From assembly GCA_964503885.1 (NCBI GenBank), contig CAZDCD010000002.1:1-64000 (forward strand): a stretch of DNA of 64,000 nucleotides. The letters run 5' to 3'. Each line of letters starts with the position of its first letter. Position 1 is the first letter of the stretch. The position numbers were made by a program, and so were the translations under genes. Below are positions 37,846 to 47,747 of this stretch, piece by piece. Under the pieces are notes generated by a model. That model had not been told where the DNA came from. It did no database searches and worked only from the letters and a program-made list of their open reading frames with translations. Source of the DNA: CAZDCD01 sp964503885 (lineage in GTDB: Bacteria > Bacteroidota > Bacteroidia > Bacteroidales > UBA10428).

Positions 37846-38823
37846 CTATTTTGCAACCAGTTCAATTCCATCTTTATCCCTGTGACAGGATATTTCAAAG
37901 GTCAATTCCAGAATATCGAGAATTTCATCCACTGATTTATCCTGAAAACGGGCTGTAAGATACTGGCCTGCAATCCCTCGCTGCCGAACGAAAATATGGG
38001 TGTCATAGTGCATGCTTAATTCTTCGCATACCTCATGCAAGGGCACATTGCTGAAAATTAGAGTGCCTGATTTCCAGGCCAAAACATTCTGATCGGTGTT
38101 TATTTGTTTGTTTAGTATCTTTTCCTGAGGAGAATATATCCCTTTATCACCTTTTGTAAGTGTTACCTTGTGTTGAATCCCGTTGCGTGTGTAGAACGCA
38201 ACCTTCCCGCTTAATACGGTTACAACAATTCTATTCGTGGTATCGCTGGCATTTATGTTAAAAGTGGTTCCCAGAACCCTGGTTATTGTATTTCCCGCAT
38301 GAATCAGAAATGGTTTGTCGGGGTTATGTGCGATTTCAAAATATGCCTCTCCGTTCAGAAATAATTCCCGGACAGGGCCATTGAATTTTTCCGGGTAACG
38401 TACAGTTGATCCTTTGTTTAACCATACAATGCTGCCATCAGATAAAGAGATGGCACCCTTTTTATCAGTACCTGCATCATATTTGATCCATTTGGTGGTA
38501 TTCGTGTGCATGAGAACAAAATAGGCTGATATTCCAAGTCCTATGGCAACAATTAAAATAGCAGCTGCCCGGTGCAGGTTCTTCAAATGAGGCGACCTTA
38601 AAGCATAATTGATCTGCGGTTTTGGATTTTTCTCCGGATTAATCCTGTTCCAGGCGCTGATCAGGTCAGGTTTTTCATCGCCAGATGATGATTTTGAGAG
38701 CTCCCAGATAAGCCTGATAGTTTTAAAACGACCGGGATTGCGTGCAATCCATTCTTCGACTTCTTTCCTCTCTTTGACCGTAAGCTCCCCGTTCAGGTAG
38801 AAATAGAGTAAGCTGTCATTCAT
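37846..38823 (-). CDS. FecR family anti-sigma factor
   Basis: This 325-residue inner-membrane protein has a short cytoplasmic N-terminal domain (YFYLNGELTVKERKEVEEWI) that would bind the ECF sigma factor, a membrane helix (about residues 88-108), and a periplasmic FecR domain (TKWIKYDAGTDKKGAISLSDGS, PFLIHAGNTITRVLGTTFNINA). The C-terminal DUF4974 domain (LIFSNVPLHEVCEELSMHYD) interacts with the receptor STN domain. It lies between the sigma factor and the receptor. Length and domains are normal. Confidence 0.93.
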   Translation of the reverse strand: MNDSLLYFYLNGELTVKERKEVEEWIARNPGRFKTIRLIWELSKSSSGDEKPDLISAWNRINPEKNPKPQINYALRSPHLKNLHRAAAILIVAIGLGISAYFVLMHTNTTKWIKYDAGTDKKGAISLSDGSIVWLNKGSTVRYPEKFNGPVRELFLNGEAYFEIAHNPDKPFLIHAGNTITRVLGTTFNINASDTTNRIVVTVLSGKVAFYTRNGIQHKVTLTKGDKGIYSPQEKILNKQINTDQNVLAWKSGTLIFSNVPLHEVCEELSMHYDTHIFVRQRGIAGQYLTARFQDKSVDEILDILELTFEISCHRDKDGIELVAK

Positions 38824-39129
38824 TGTTTAAATTGTTTTTTAAGCAGGTTTGTGGATCTGTTAACTAAGACGCTAAAGAAGGAAGGATGGGGGAAAAGGGA
38901 ACCGATTTTTTATGATAGTTTGTATCACACTGCCGAACCTGGTAGAAATAGTATTGTCAATTATCTCCGTTAACCTGACTGATTGCAGTCAAGCCCGAGT
39001 TTATATCTTTGATACCTGCCCATCCTGCACACAGGGCCGGGAGATATTTATGTAAGAAACAAAATGGAGTAATCGGAATGAGCCAGGAAAGCAAGTGATC
39101 AAAGCAGGTTCCTTATTCCGGTTTGATGG
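38824..39129. other. Non-coding spacer between FecR and sigma genes
   Basis: The spacer is 306 bases long, unusually wide for a sigma/FecR pair. I find no further gene. It may hold a second promoter for fecR, but no clear consensus is seen on the minus strand. Confidence 0.5.
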
Positions 39130-39693
39130 TCAGAAAGGCACGGTATACCAATACCTTTCAAGATGCAGTTTTATTTTTCCCAGGGCAATACTGATCTGGG
39201 TTTTAACCGTTTCGGTTGAAATACCCAGTTCTGCAGCGATTTCCCTATAGGTCAGGCCTGTATTCCTGGAAAGGTTAAAAATAATCCTGCATCTATCCGG
39301 AAGCATTTTTATCGCATTTTTAATATGGAATTCCAGCTCAATGGATTCCAATGCAATATCGGGTGATTGAAAAAACGTCTGCTCATCTGGCGTGCAGCCA
39401 TAACTAACAACTTCAGCTTTGTCAAACTTCCGGCGCAGGAAACTTATGCATCTGTTCTTCACTGAAGTAAACAAATAGGACCTTACTGAAGATGAAATGT
39501 TCAATTCGAGTCTTTTCTCCCAGATATGCATGAAAATATCCTGCACGATCTCTTCGGCGACTTCTCTCTGGTTTTGGTAGGTCAATGCAAATCTGAACAG
39601 GATTTCATAATACTTGTTGAATAGATAGTTAAATGATCTGATATTTCCCCGCTTAATTTGTCTGAAAATCGTTAATTCATCTGTGTTCATCAA
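39130..39693 (-). CDS. ECF RNA polymerase sigma factor
   Basis: This is a 187-residue sigma-70 factor. Region 2 is RSFNYLFNKYYEILFRFALTYQ, with the DNA-melting EEIVQDIFMHIWEKR. Region 4 (DRCRIIFNLSRNTGLTYREIAAELGISTETVKTQI) contains the -35-binding helix-turn-helix. It is the classic partner of the FecR/receptor pair downstream. It is first in its unit, 930 bases from the divergent gene at 40624, with palindromic repeats in that spacer. Confidence 0.95.
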   Translation of the reverse strand: MMNTDELTIFRQIKRGNIRSFNYLFNKYYEILFRFALTYQNQREVAEEIVQDIFMHIWEKRLELNISSSVRSYLFTSVKNRCISFLRRKFDKAEVVSYGCTPDEQTFFQSPDIALESIELEFHIKNAIKMLPDRCRIIFNLSRNTGLTYREIAAELGISTETVKTQISIALGKIKLHLERYWYTVPF

Positions 39694-40623
39694 CTTCTGT
39701 TTAATAGGCCCGGAAAGAGGAACAAATCAGGGATATATAACGTTCTCCCGGATGACTGTCTTCTAATAAGGATTGCCAAGTTGAAATAAACCCTATGGGG
39801 TAAATGGGTATTTCATAAATACCGGCTGAATATTTGAAAGTTGTTAGAGCACCGATAGGAATAAATTAAAAACAGCGGTGTATTGAAAAATAATGTGATT
39901 AAGTAATTAAGATATGGGATTGATAGCCATTAAAAATCAGGATATTGAATAATAGTAAAATAAATTATCGAATTACGATAATTAATTATCGATTTACGAT
40001 AAGCCAGTTATCGTCTCACGATAATAATTCAACGGTTTTCTTGTTAATATCAACAGGAAAAATAAGGGATGTTGGATGCCGGAAAATTTGGCATACGGCA
40101 AAACTCCAAACTTGGTAATTTCCCCCTTATCGTTTTTACGAATTCGTTAATCTGTTATAATAAAATACAAGTATGTTTTTATTTCTGTCTCTAAAATTTA
40201 TAACAAATTCTATTATAATTCCATAGTTTATCTATAAAAACAGAAGAAAAAATTTTGTGATTTGTGATAGTTATTTTTGAACCAGCATTAAAATGTTCAT
40301 CAACTCGTTGCAAACCTGTTTTAAGAATACATGTCTTCAAACATCAAAGACCGGTCTTTACTTGTTTGTTATGTTATTAGCAGGAAGTGAACGTAAACCT
40401 TAATGCGGAGTTGCTTTTAATAAATCGCAGTTTAATTATATTATCTTATACATCGCTTTCATTCTCTTAATAGACTTATGCTTTCCTTTGAATCCAAAAA
40501 CATTTTTTGACTTCGAACCTCAGAACATTTATTTAATACTTTTATAATGTAATTAAAATGTTTATTTTAGAGAATATTAAACTTTGAATTATCCCAACTG
40601 TTAAAAAACCTATTCTCTATGGT
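39694..40623. other. 930-base divergent intergenic region
   Basis: No ORF of convincing length lies here. It is AT-rich and marks the transition to the low-GC right third of the window. It carries the triple palindrome at 39965-40024 and a degenerate copy (TTATCG, six bases, CGAATT) at 40127-40144. The rest shows nothing I can name. Confidence 0.6.
39965..40024. promoter_or_regulatory. Three TTATCG-N5-CGATAA palindromes, candidate operators
   Basis: Three perfect 6+6-bp palindromes occur at 39965-39981, 39986-40002 and 40008-40024, with spacer bases aatta, attta and tctca. Their start-to-start distances are 21 and 22 bp, about two helical turns, so dimers bound to each would lie on one face of the DNA. 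This is the form of a cooperative operator array. The regulator and target are unknown; the sigma gene (272 bases away) and the lipoprotein at 40624 (600 bases) are candidates. Independent hairpins in RNA are an alternative. Confidence 0.6.
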
Positions 40624-43299
40624 ATGAAAATATATCTAAAAAGCATCATAATTCTTCTATTAGAATCTTTATTTATAATTATTTTCCTTTCCGGTTGCAT
40701 AACTAAAGTGATTTATGATATTGACAACATTCCGGAAGATGGGATACTACTTACTAAATGGTACATTATCGGACCATTCGATTCCAAAGGCTCAAATAAT
40801 TTTCTGAATAAAGACAATTTGAAAACTTTTGGGCTAAATGAGGCAAGTATTACTTATAAGGAACTGAGTTCAATTTCTGTGCATGATACTATGAACATTC
40901 TTGTTAATGACATTATTGCATCTGATAATTTTAAAACAGATTTTAATCTGTTGTTTGATTCAACTAATTCAACAGTATTTAGTGGGAATGTTTATTGCGG
41001 ATGCATTCTTAAAAGTCATACAAATAAAAAATTAAAATTGAATTTTTCAACTGATGACGGTTCTAAAGTTTGGTTAAATAACACCTTAATTTATGATCAA
41101 GACAGAATTAATAGTCTAAAATACTATGACAATTATATCGATCTGGATATAAAAAAAGGTAAAAATTTCTTATTAATTAAAATCAACAATATAAAATACA
41201 ACTGGGAAATGTTCGCTGTTGTTGAGAATGAAACTTTGAAGGGATTAAACCGTTACAAAAGAACACTTTCAATCGAATATGGAAGTTATTATTTGAAACG
41301 AAGTCTGATTACCAATGACAGTTTATGTTTAAATGAAAGTATACCGAATAATTTAGTGTATTTGTTACACATAAAAACAGCAAATGGTGAAATTGTACAT
41401 CAAACTAGCAGTAATCATGAAGACTTTATTTCAGATATCTCAAATCTTGCCGACGGATTGCATAATACTAATCTGATTGTGCAGAACGATACTTTTAATG
41501 AAGTCTTCTTTAAGGGAAATATTTTTAACGCTATTGATGATCAGATTAAAGAACTGAGGCCTTTGGTAAAGGATGAGGATACTAAGCATAATATTGATGC
41601 CTTAATACACCGTTATAATCACCTTATGAAACCTGAAAACAGGGGAAGTGATAATAACGACTATCGGAATTGGGATAAAAAAATCATTTACGTATATTCT
41701 GGACTTAAAGCATGTTATGATAATGTAATTAATGCCAATAAAATTAAAAGAGGTATATTAAAGTCATACATCTCCAAAATTGATAAAGGAATTCAATATT
41801 ACCAGCTTTTTATTCCTGATAATTATAATTCATCCGATACTTTACCTTTGGTTATTGAATTACCAAAATTTATGAACAGGCACCCTTCACCTTTGGAGAC
41901 TTACAGATTTGCTAATATCAGGCTAATCGAATTATTTTCGGTTTTGGCGAACAGATATAATATGATAATACTTGATCCGGGTTGCCGTACAGTGGATGTT
42001 TCAAATATGAATACGATTGAAGAAGCGGATTTATGGGAAAATATTGAAGCAATCTCGAAATATATAAATATTGATTCAAATCGGATATTTTTAAGAGGGG
42101 CTTGTCTGTCCTCCCGCGATGCATTGAAACTTGCCGTAAAATATCCTGACAGGTTTGCAGCTATTTCCATAACCGCACCAGAGTTAAAACTGACAAACAA
42201 TGAAAATATCTGGTTACAACAGAATGAACCGCTTAACTATTTGAAGAACTTGATCGATATGCCTCTATTTGTTATCCATAGTCGATTGGACCCTCACATG
42301 GATGTTTCAATAAGTGAAGATTTAATTCGGTCTGCCAAAGAGGCAAAACTCAAATATTTTACATATAATATACTCCCCCTGGAAATTAAAACTTATTACT
42401 CTGAGGAATATATGCCGGATATATTTGACTATTTCAGTAAATTTTCAATTAAACATAATCCGGATGAAGTTTTCTTCTCAACAAGCCAGCTTAAATATAA
42501 TAAATCATATTGGCTAACGCTCAACAAAATAATACCAGCTAAAAATGCTTTTATTCACGCAAAAATTATGAATGACACACTAAAAATAGAGTATAAAAAT
42601 ATAAAAAGTTATTCGATTGATCCAAAGACATTGCCTCATGATCGGCAAAAAGCTTTAGTAATTTATGATAATGGAAAGAAAATCTATGAAGACATTCCCT
42701 CAAATGATCAGATTGTTATTAATCCAATATCAAATGAGAAAAATATTATAAAAAACAATTTTATTGAAGGCCCTTTTGCACATGTTTTTACTCAGGGATT
42801 TATTATTGTACCTGGTACAATTGGACATAAAGAAGAGACCGATCATATTAACTCTGTTACTGATACTATCACTAAATACTGGGAATTAAGGTATTATAAT
42901 GGATGTTTGGTTAAGCCAGATATTGAAATCTCTAAAAAGGACTTAGCTGAATATAATCTGGTATTGATTGGTACTAATGAATCTAATCTGCTTTTAAAAA
43001 GGATGAAGAATGAGTTGCCATACAGCATAAGTAAATCAGAAATAAAAATTGGTAATCAATTGGCAGAAGGAGAGAATCTCGGATTTTATTTTATTTATCC
43101 TAATCCTGAAAATCATAATAAATATCTCGCAGTAATTGGTTATAACAATGCAGATTATATTTCTTTGGGATATGAGAAGTATGAATCTAATAATACGTTT
43201 AATGACATTTCAAATTACGGATGGTATGATTATAAAATATGGGATGCATTGACCAATAAAGACCTCGTCAAAGGTTATTTTAATTCTTTTTGGGAATAG
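40624..43299 (+). CDS. Lipoprotein with PA14-like and degenerate esterase domains
   Basis: The product has 891 residues. A signal peptide with lipobox FLSGC (Cys at about residue 25) is followed by a PA14-like carbohydrate-binding fold (FSTDDGSKVWLNNTLIYDQD, about residues 140-185) and a central alpha/beta-hydrolase region resembling PHB-depolymerase-type esterases (about 380-620). The nucleophile elbow reads RGACLSSRDA, with Cys494 where Ser is usual, and the region that normally carries the catalytic His (before YYSEEYMPDIFDYF) lacks one. Asp is present in HSRLDPHMD. A C-terminal domain of about 250 residues is unassigned. Likely a surface carbohydrate- or ester-binding protein, possibly a pseudoenzyme. 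AT-rich, unlike the left half. Confidence 0.72.
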   Translation: MKIYLKSIIILLLESLFIIIFLSGCITKVIYDIDNIPEDGILLTKWYIIGPFDSKGSNNFLNKDNLKTFGLNEASITYKELSSISVHDTMNILVNDIIASDNFKTDFNLLFDSTNSTVFSGNVYCGCILKSHTNKKLKLNFSTDDGSKVWLNNTLIYDQDRINSLKYYDNYIDLDIKKGKNFLLIKINNIKYNWEMFAVVENETLKGLNRYKRTLSIEYGSYYLKRSLITNDSLCLNESIPNNLVYLLHIKTANGEIVHQTSSNHEDFISDISNLADGLHNTNLIVQNDTFNEVFFKGNIFNAIDDQIKELRPLVKDEDTKHNIDALIHRYNHLMKPENRGSDNNDYRNWDKKIIYVYSGLKACYDNVINANKIKRGILKSYISKIDKGIQYYQLFIPDNYNSSDTLPLVIELPKFMNRHPSPLETYRFANIRLIELFSVLANRYNMIILDPGCRTVDVSNMNTIEEADLWENIEAISKYINIDSNRIFLRGACLSSRDALKLAVKYPDRFAAISITAPELKLTNNENIWLQQNEPLNYLKNLIDMPLFVIHSRLDPHMDVSISEDLIRSAKEAKLKYFTYNILPLEIKTYYSEEYMPDIFDYFSKFSIKHNPDEVFFSTSQLKYNKSYWLTLNKIIPAKNAFIHAKIMNDTLKIEYKNIKSYSIDPKTLPHDRQKALVIYDNGKKIYEDIPSNDQIVINPISNEKNIIKNNFIEGPFAHVFTQGFIIVPGTIGHKEETDHINSVTDTITKYWELRYYNGCLVKPDIEISKKDLAEYNLVLIGTNESNLLLKRMKNELPYSISKSEIKIGNQLAEGENLGFYFIYPNPENHNKYLAVIGYNNADYISLGYEKYESNNTFNDISNYGWYDYKIWDALTNKDLVKGYFNSFWE

Positions 43300-43413
43300 G
43301 AAATATCCTTGCAAATTATGACTTTAGAAGGGTTGATTTTTAAAATGAAACAATTTTTAGTCTCACAGGTATATTCCCTGATTGATTCTCCAAAATAGGT
43401 TGTAATTTTTCTA

Positions 43414-45285
43414 TTAAGGTCTTTCTCTGGCATTTATTTCTTGTATTCTTGTTAATAGAGAATCTGCTGATTTTTTAATATATTTTGCTTTATCGTTATA
43501 AATTTTCGGTTTTATTCGCTTAACCTGTTTTAAAATAACACTTGCTTTATCATATTCACCAAGTTCAAAAAAAACTTTTCCCAATTCTAAACGCGGTTCC
43601 AATAAATTTGGAAACATGTCCAAAACCTGAAGATAGACTTTAATGGCATCGTCGTATCTATTCAGTCCTAGGAGAGCTTTTGCTTTAAATAAGTACAAAC
43701 TTTTAATACGGAATGAAGATTCGGCTTTTTGGAATTCTCTTAATGCATCGTCATACTGTGCATTCAAAATATAAATAATCCCCAAATCAAAATTGACTTT
43801 TCCATTAGGAAGAATTTTTGCTGCTTTATAATAAAGATTCAAACCTGTTTCAAAATTAGCTTTTCTTATTTCAATACCTGCCTTTTTCCAATAATAATAT
43901 GCCACACTTTCTCTTACCAAACCAATTGTTATAAAGCTTCCATATATAATAAAAACAATCAGGAACAACGATCTTATATATATATTATCTAATTTTTTAA
44001 GATTGAAGTGAAATAAAGGGGTACTATTATCAAAGGATGATAATACAGCAATACAGAAAGAGAATAACAGGTATATTGATATGCAAAAGAATGGACTGGA
44101 AACTAAGGAATAGAAGAGGATTACAGTAATTGAAGAACCAATTATACGGGCAATTATCGGATTCTTACTCTTCTTTATTTTGTAATAGGTTCTGTAAAAA
44201 AATAAAATTAATCCTAAAAACAATGCAAAACCAAGAATACCGGTTTCTGCCAGAGTATCTATGTATTGATTATTTGCAAACCATATTTCGGTAGCATAAT
44301 CAGAATAACCTGAATTTTTGGGATTTTTAAAAAAAATACTTTGATATTTTAAATAATCAATTGAATAGTTGCCATAACCTATGCCAAGTATTGGTTTTTC
44401 TTTTGCCATTTGTAAGCTTACTTTCCAAACAAATAATCTGCCCAAACCTGATTCTGTATTCATTTTGAATAAAAAGAATGACAAAATGATTGAAAAAATC
44501 AAAATTGCCGCTAATATAAATATTTTGTTTATTTTGTAATTAATTGTATTCCAAAAGGTTAATATACTGTCAGAATAATACACAATTAATCCTATCAGAA
44601 GGCTCACCCAGCTTCCCCTACTTTTGGTTAAAATAAGAATGGAGGTATTAATGAGAAGTACAATTATAATTAAAATTTTTTTAAGGTTGGAGTGTACCAA
44701 AGCGAGCAATCCAAACAACAGAGGAGTTACAAATGCTAGAAAGCCTGCAATACCATTTGTGTACCCGAAAGTTCCGATTATTACGGACTCAAATACTATA
44801 TCACCATCATAATGAATTATTTCAAAAAACTGAAGAATGCAGATCGCATCTTCTACAGCGACACTAATACAAATACCCCAAAGAAAAATTTTAAAGATTT
44901 CTATTTTGTCTTTATATTCCTGTTTGTTAAGGAAGCAAAGTTTAATTAAGATGTAAAATACAGCTAAATAGAAAAGTATATTAACATTGACAGGTGTATT
45001 TGAATTCTGATCAATAAAGATGGACAAAAAAAGCAAAGTTACAGGTGTGAGAAGGTAAAATACATCAACAATATTTATGGTTATCCAATACCCTATATAT
45101 TTCTTATAATATAAGAGAATAAGTACTAAAGAAAGAAGAATTCCCAGATGTAGAAAAATATTCTTTGGAACCTGATCGGAATATTTCATTCCGGGAATAT
45201 AAAGTAATGGTGTTAAACTTATTAGCAGTATTAGAACCAATAACAAAGGATGGTATCCATTCTTTTTATTAGGATATAAAGACAT
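43414..45285 (-). CDS. O-antigen ligase-like membrane protein with TPR tail
   Basis: The product has 623 residues. About 11 membrane helices span residues 10-450, including the Wzy_C/O-antigen ligase segment (ILTKSRGSWVSLLIGLIVYY) and the large extracytoplasmic loop with GIGYGNYSIDYLKYQ and NNQYIDTLAETGILGF. From about residue 470 there are TPRs, with FDLGIIYILNAQYDDALREFQKAE and LGLNRYDDAIKVYLQVLDMFP. The family transfers glycans to lipid carriers or to proteins (PglL-like members). The acceptor here is unknown. It is last in the low-GC minus-strand block, and a functional link with the TOMM locus is not evident. Confidence 0.85.
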   Translation of the reverse strand: MSLYPNKKNGYHPLLLVLILLISLTPLLYIPGMKYSDQVPKNIFLHLGILLSLVLILLYYKKYIGYWITINIVDVFYLLTPVTLLFLSIFIDQNSNTPVNVNILFYLAVFYILIKLCFLNKQEYKDKIEIFKIFLWGICISVAVEDAICILQFFEIIHYDGDIVFESVIIGTFGYTNGIAGFLAFVTPLLFGLLALVHSNLKKILIIIVLLINTSILILTKSRGSWVSLLIGLIVYYSDSILTFWNTINYKINKIFILAAILIFSIILSFFLFKMNTESGLGRLFVWKVSLQMAKEKPILGIGYGNYSIDYLKYQSIFFKNPKNSGYSDYATEIWFANNQYIDTLAETGILGFALFLGLILFFYRTYYKIKKSKNPIIARIIGSSITVILFYSLVSSPFFCISIYLLFSFCIAVLSSFDNSTPLFHFNLKKLDNIYIRSLFLIVFIIYGSFITIGLVRESVAYYYWKKAGIEIRKANFETGLNLYYKAAKILPNGKVNFDLGIIYILNAQYDDALREFQKAESSFRIKSLYLFKAKALLGLNRYDDAIKVYLQVLDMFPNLLEPRLELGKVFFELGEYDKASVILKQVKRIKPKIYNDKAKYIKKSADSLLTRIQEINARERP

Positions 45286-45396
45286 AATCAGAAACCTTTA
45301 ACTTTAATATCAGGTTTTATTTAAATGCTTGGATTAATTCTTTTAATTAACCAGAGGCAGTATTTGGTCAACATTTATATCTTTGGAATTTGTTCA

Positions 45397-46494
45397 TTAT
45401 CTTGTAATACTGCGCATGAGGGCTTCAATGGGGCCACGTCGAAAATATTTAAGCCAGACGTTTGAAGAAAATCCAAGTAGTAAAAATAAAAAAAGTGTAT
45501 AATAATATACCATTTTAATATCAATCAGACTCCATGGTTTTGATATGTTAAGCAACTTTGCATATCCAAAATAAATTGGTAATCCAATGTAAATATGAGC
45601 AATATATAAAGTCAGTGAACACTGACCTGTTTTTGCCATAAAATTAATAATAAAATTATTGTGGAAGTATTCTCCCAGGATTATACATAATACTATTACA
45701 ATTGAAGCAAAACTGGCACCGGTGAATAAGTAAAAAAGGTTAGGAGGGACAGACTGGGTACCGAACAACATCGTTGCCTTTTCCTGAGTGATATTTGCTC
45801 CAAACAAGGTATAATGATTTTTTAATAAGAAAGAGAGAATTTGTGTGACAACGAAAATTACACTACTATAAATTAAAATTTTTCTAAGATTAGATTTATT
45901 CTGTAAATCTGACAAACCCAGGAACATGCCCCAAAAGACAAATGCAATCCAAGGTATAACCGGGTACCTGCCATTAATAAGTAAACTCTTAAAAAAACCT
46001 TTCAATTCATATAAACCTAAATATGAGACATAATTGGAATCCCAATCTTTGGAATAATCAAACCAGACTAATGATATCAAAAAGATGATAATTGTTACAA
46101 AAAAGGCGTAGATAAGCTTTTCCTTTTTTACATATATAAAAAAAAGGGCTATTGCAAAGAATACTCCATAATTCCTTAAAATATCACCTGGCCAGAAAAA
46201 CAGATTCACTGAACCGATGATGAAAAAAAACAAAGCTCTTTTTAGTAATAATAATTTATTTTTCTTTTTGCTATTGAAACTTCTTGATTTATTAGTAAGT
46301 AAAATAATACCTATACCAGATAAAACGACGAACGTAGCTGCAGCTTTGCCTAAAAGAAAATCAGAAATACCGTTCAGAACATTATTGCCTGCAAATGCAC
46401 CTAAAGAGTATCTGTAATTTACAATGATCATGCCAAAAATCGCTAATGCCCTGGAAATATCAATACCGATAATCCTGACTTTGTGATCATTCAT
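45397..46494 (-). CDS. DUF418 (YeiB-like) membrane protein
   Basis: This is a 365-residue integral membrane protein with about ten helices. The N-terminal RIIGIDISRALAIFGMIIVNYR and the C-terminal NVWLKYFRRGPIEALMRSIT are hallmarks of DUF418, related to acyltransferase-like membrane families. The function is not established; some members lie in lantibiotic or other antibiotic loci. It is 90 bases downstream of the small M50 protease gene on the same strand, so it may belong to the peptide cluster as an immunity or maturation protein. That is only inference from position. Confidence 0.78.
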   Translation of the reverse strand: MNDHKVRIIGIDISRALAIFGMIIVNYRYSLGAFAGNNVLNGISDFLLGKAAATFVVLSGIGIILLTNKSRSFNSKKKNKLLLLKRALFFFIIGSVNLFFWPGDILRNYGVFFAIALFFIYVKKEKLIYAFFVTIIIFLISLVWFDYSKDWDSNYVSYLGLYELKGFFKSLLINGRYPVIPWIAFVFWGMFLGLSDLQNKSNLRKILIYSSVIFVVTQILSFLLKNHYTLFGANITQEKATMLFGTQSVPPNLFYLFTGASFASIVIVLCIILGEYFHNNFIINFMAKTGQCSLTLYIAHIYIGLPIYFGYAKLLNISKPWSLIDIKMVYYYTLFLFLLLGFSSNVWLKYFRRGPIEALMRSITR

Positions 46495-46584
46495 ACATTA
46501 AAAATTGATTTGTAAGTTCCTCAGTATTTCCAAAAATTGATGTTGATATTCTCTTTTTAATAAGCTACTCTAGATTGGCTTTTA

Positions 46585-47019
46585 TCAAAGAATAAAACTT
46601 TTTAGCATGTTTGGAGCATATAAGAAAAACTCCAGGAAAACCCACATAAAAAAGTGAAAATACCACATATATGTATTCTTATAATTGGGATTATTGACAG
46701 CCAGGGTAATATCAGAATAAAATGGATTTAGCTCAATTACAATAAGTGATGCTAACGGGTAATAAATAAAATTATAATGCAAAAGTGACAAAAAGAATGA
46801 AATTATAAATATTGAAATGGTAACAAAAGAGCCTGAGAATAGAAAAATGTACTCCACAATCTTATTGGGTACGTTTGTGACAATTATATATACATGTGGC
46901 AAGGGAATCATTGAAAATCCTATTTTTTCAATTTTTAGCTTAAAAATCAATGCTGCAGTAAGATGACCAATTTCATGCAAAGCATATAAAATTAGAAAAG
47001 CTAAAATACCCCATCCCAT
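46585..47019 (-). CDS. Very small M50-type membrane metalloprotease
   Basis: This 144-residue membrane protein has HEIGH (residues 15-19) in the first helix and NPFYSD (98-103) in a later one: the zinc-binding HExxH and the N/PxxD third-ligand motif of site-2 (M50) proteases. It is about half the usual M50 length and has no PDZ or extra domains. It sits 5 bases downstream of the ABC permease in the TOMM locus, where other streptolysin-S-type clusters carry a membrane protease (SagE, CPBP type) that removes the leader peptide and may give immunity. That role here is inferred. Confidence 0.75.
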   Translation of the reverse strand: MGWGILAFLILYALHEIGHLTAALIFKLKIEKIGFSMIPLPHVYIIVTNVPNKIVEYIFLFSGSFVTISIFIISFFLSLLHYNFIYYPLASLIVIELNPFYSDITLAVNNPNYKNTYMWYFHFFMWVFLEFFLYAPNMLKSFIL

Positions 47020-47024
47020 AAAAT

Positions 47025-47747
47025 CTATCTTTTTATTGACGATTTTGTGAATACCAAATAGAATGTCGAGGCAAAAACCAATATCCAGAGAATTACAATA
47101 TTTAAATAAAATAAATCTCCTCGCATGAAGTTTAACAGGTGTGTTAATGGGAGGATTTTGGAGATCAACTTAAGAAACCCCGGGAAATTATCAATTGGGA
47201 AAAAAGTTCCACAAATAAACATCATTACAAAAAACAGGAAACTATTTAATCCTCTTGAAGCATCAGCTTTTGTTGTAAAAGAAATAATCAAACTTAAAAA
47301 CCCAAATAATAATGTACCCAATATAGCCCCTATAAAAAACAAAAAAATCTCATTTCCTGTTGGATAAAGGTTAAAAAATAAAATAGAAGAAACTGATATC
47401 AAAAAAATTACAAGGCACATTATGATAATCTTACTAAAGAAAAATCCAATAAAATAAACCAAAATATTTATCGGAAGATTCCTTATGTATTTTAGGATAT
47501 GGCGTTCCTGATATATCTTCATTACAGGACCTATACCATACATTCCATCACTGAGAATTGACATGCCAATAATACCGGAAAGGAGAAAATGAACATATCC
47601 CGGATTTGCCCCTCCCCATATGTACCCAAATAAGACAAATAGAAATACAGGCATGATAATTCCAAAGAAAATACCCTCTTTTATTCTGAATGTTAAAATT
47701 GTTTCAAGAACGATACTGATAAAAATTGTTCTGAATGTTTTTATCAT
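47025..47747 (-). CDS. ABC-2 type transporter permease
   Basis: This 240-residue inner-membrane protein has six helices and the ABC-2 layout, with FVLFGYIWGG near the N-terminus, a central GPVMKIYQERHILKYIRNLPI loop and GTFFPIDNFPG before the last helices. Its ATG overlaps the TGA of the ATPase gene by four bases, so translation is coupled and the two form an exporter. By position it exports the modified peptide, as in SagG/H/I-type systems. Substrate by context only. Confidence 0.85.
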   Translation of the reverse strand: MIKTFRTIFISIVLETILTFRIKEGIFFGIIMPVFLFVLFGYIWGGANPGYVHFLLSGIIGMSILSDGMYGIGPVMKIYQERHILKYIRNLPINILVYFIGFFFSKIIIMCLVIFLISVSSILFFNLYPTGNEIFLFFIGAILGTLLFGFLSLIISFTTKADASRGLNSFLFFVMMFICGTFFPIDNFPGFLKLISKILPLTHLLNFMRGDLFYLNIVILWILVFASTFYLVFTKSSIKR

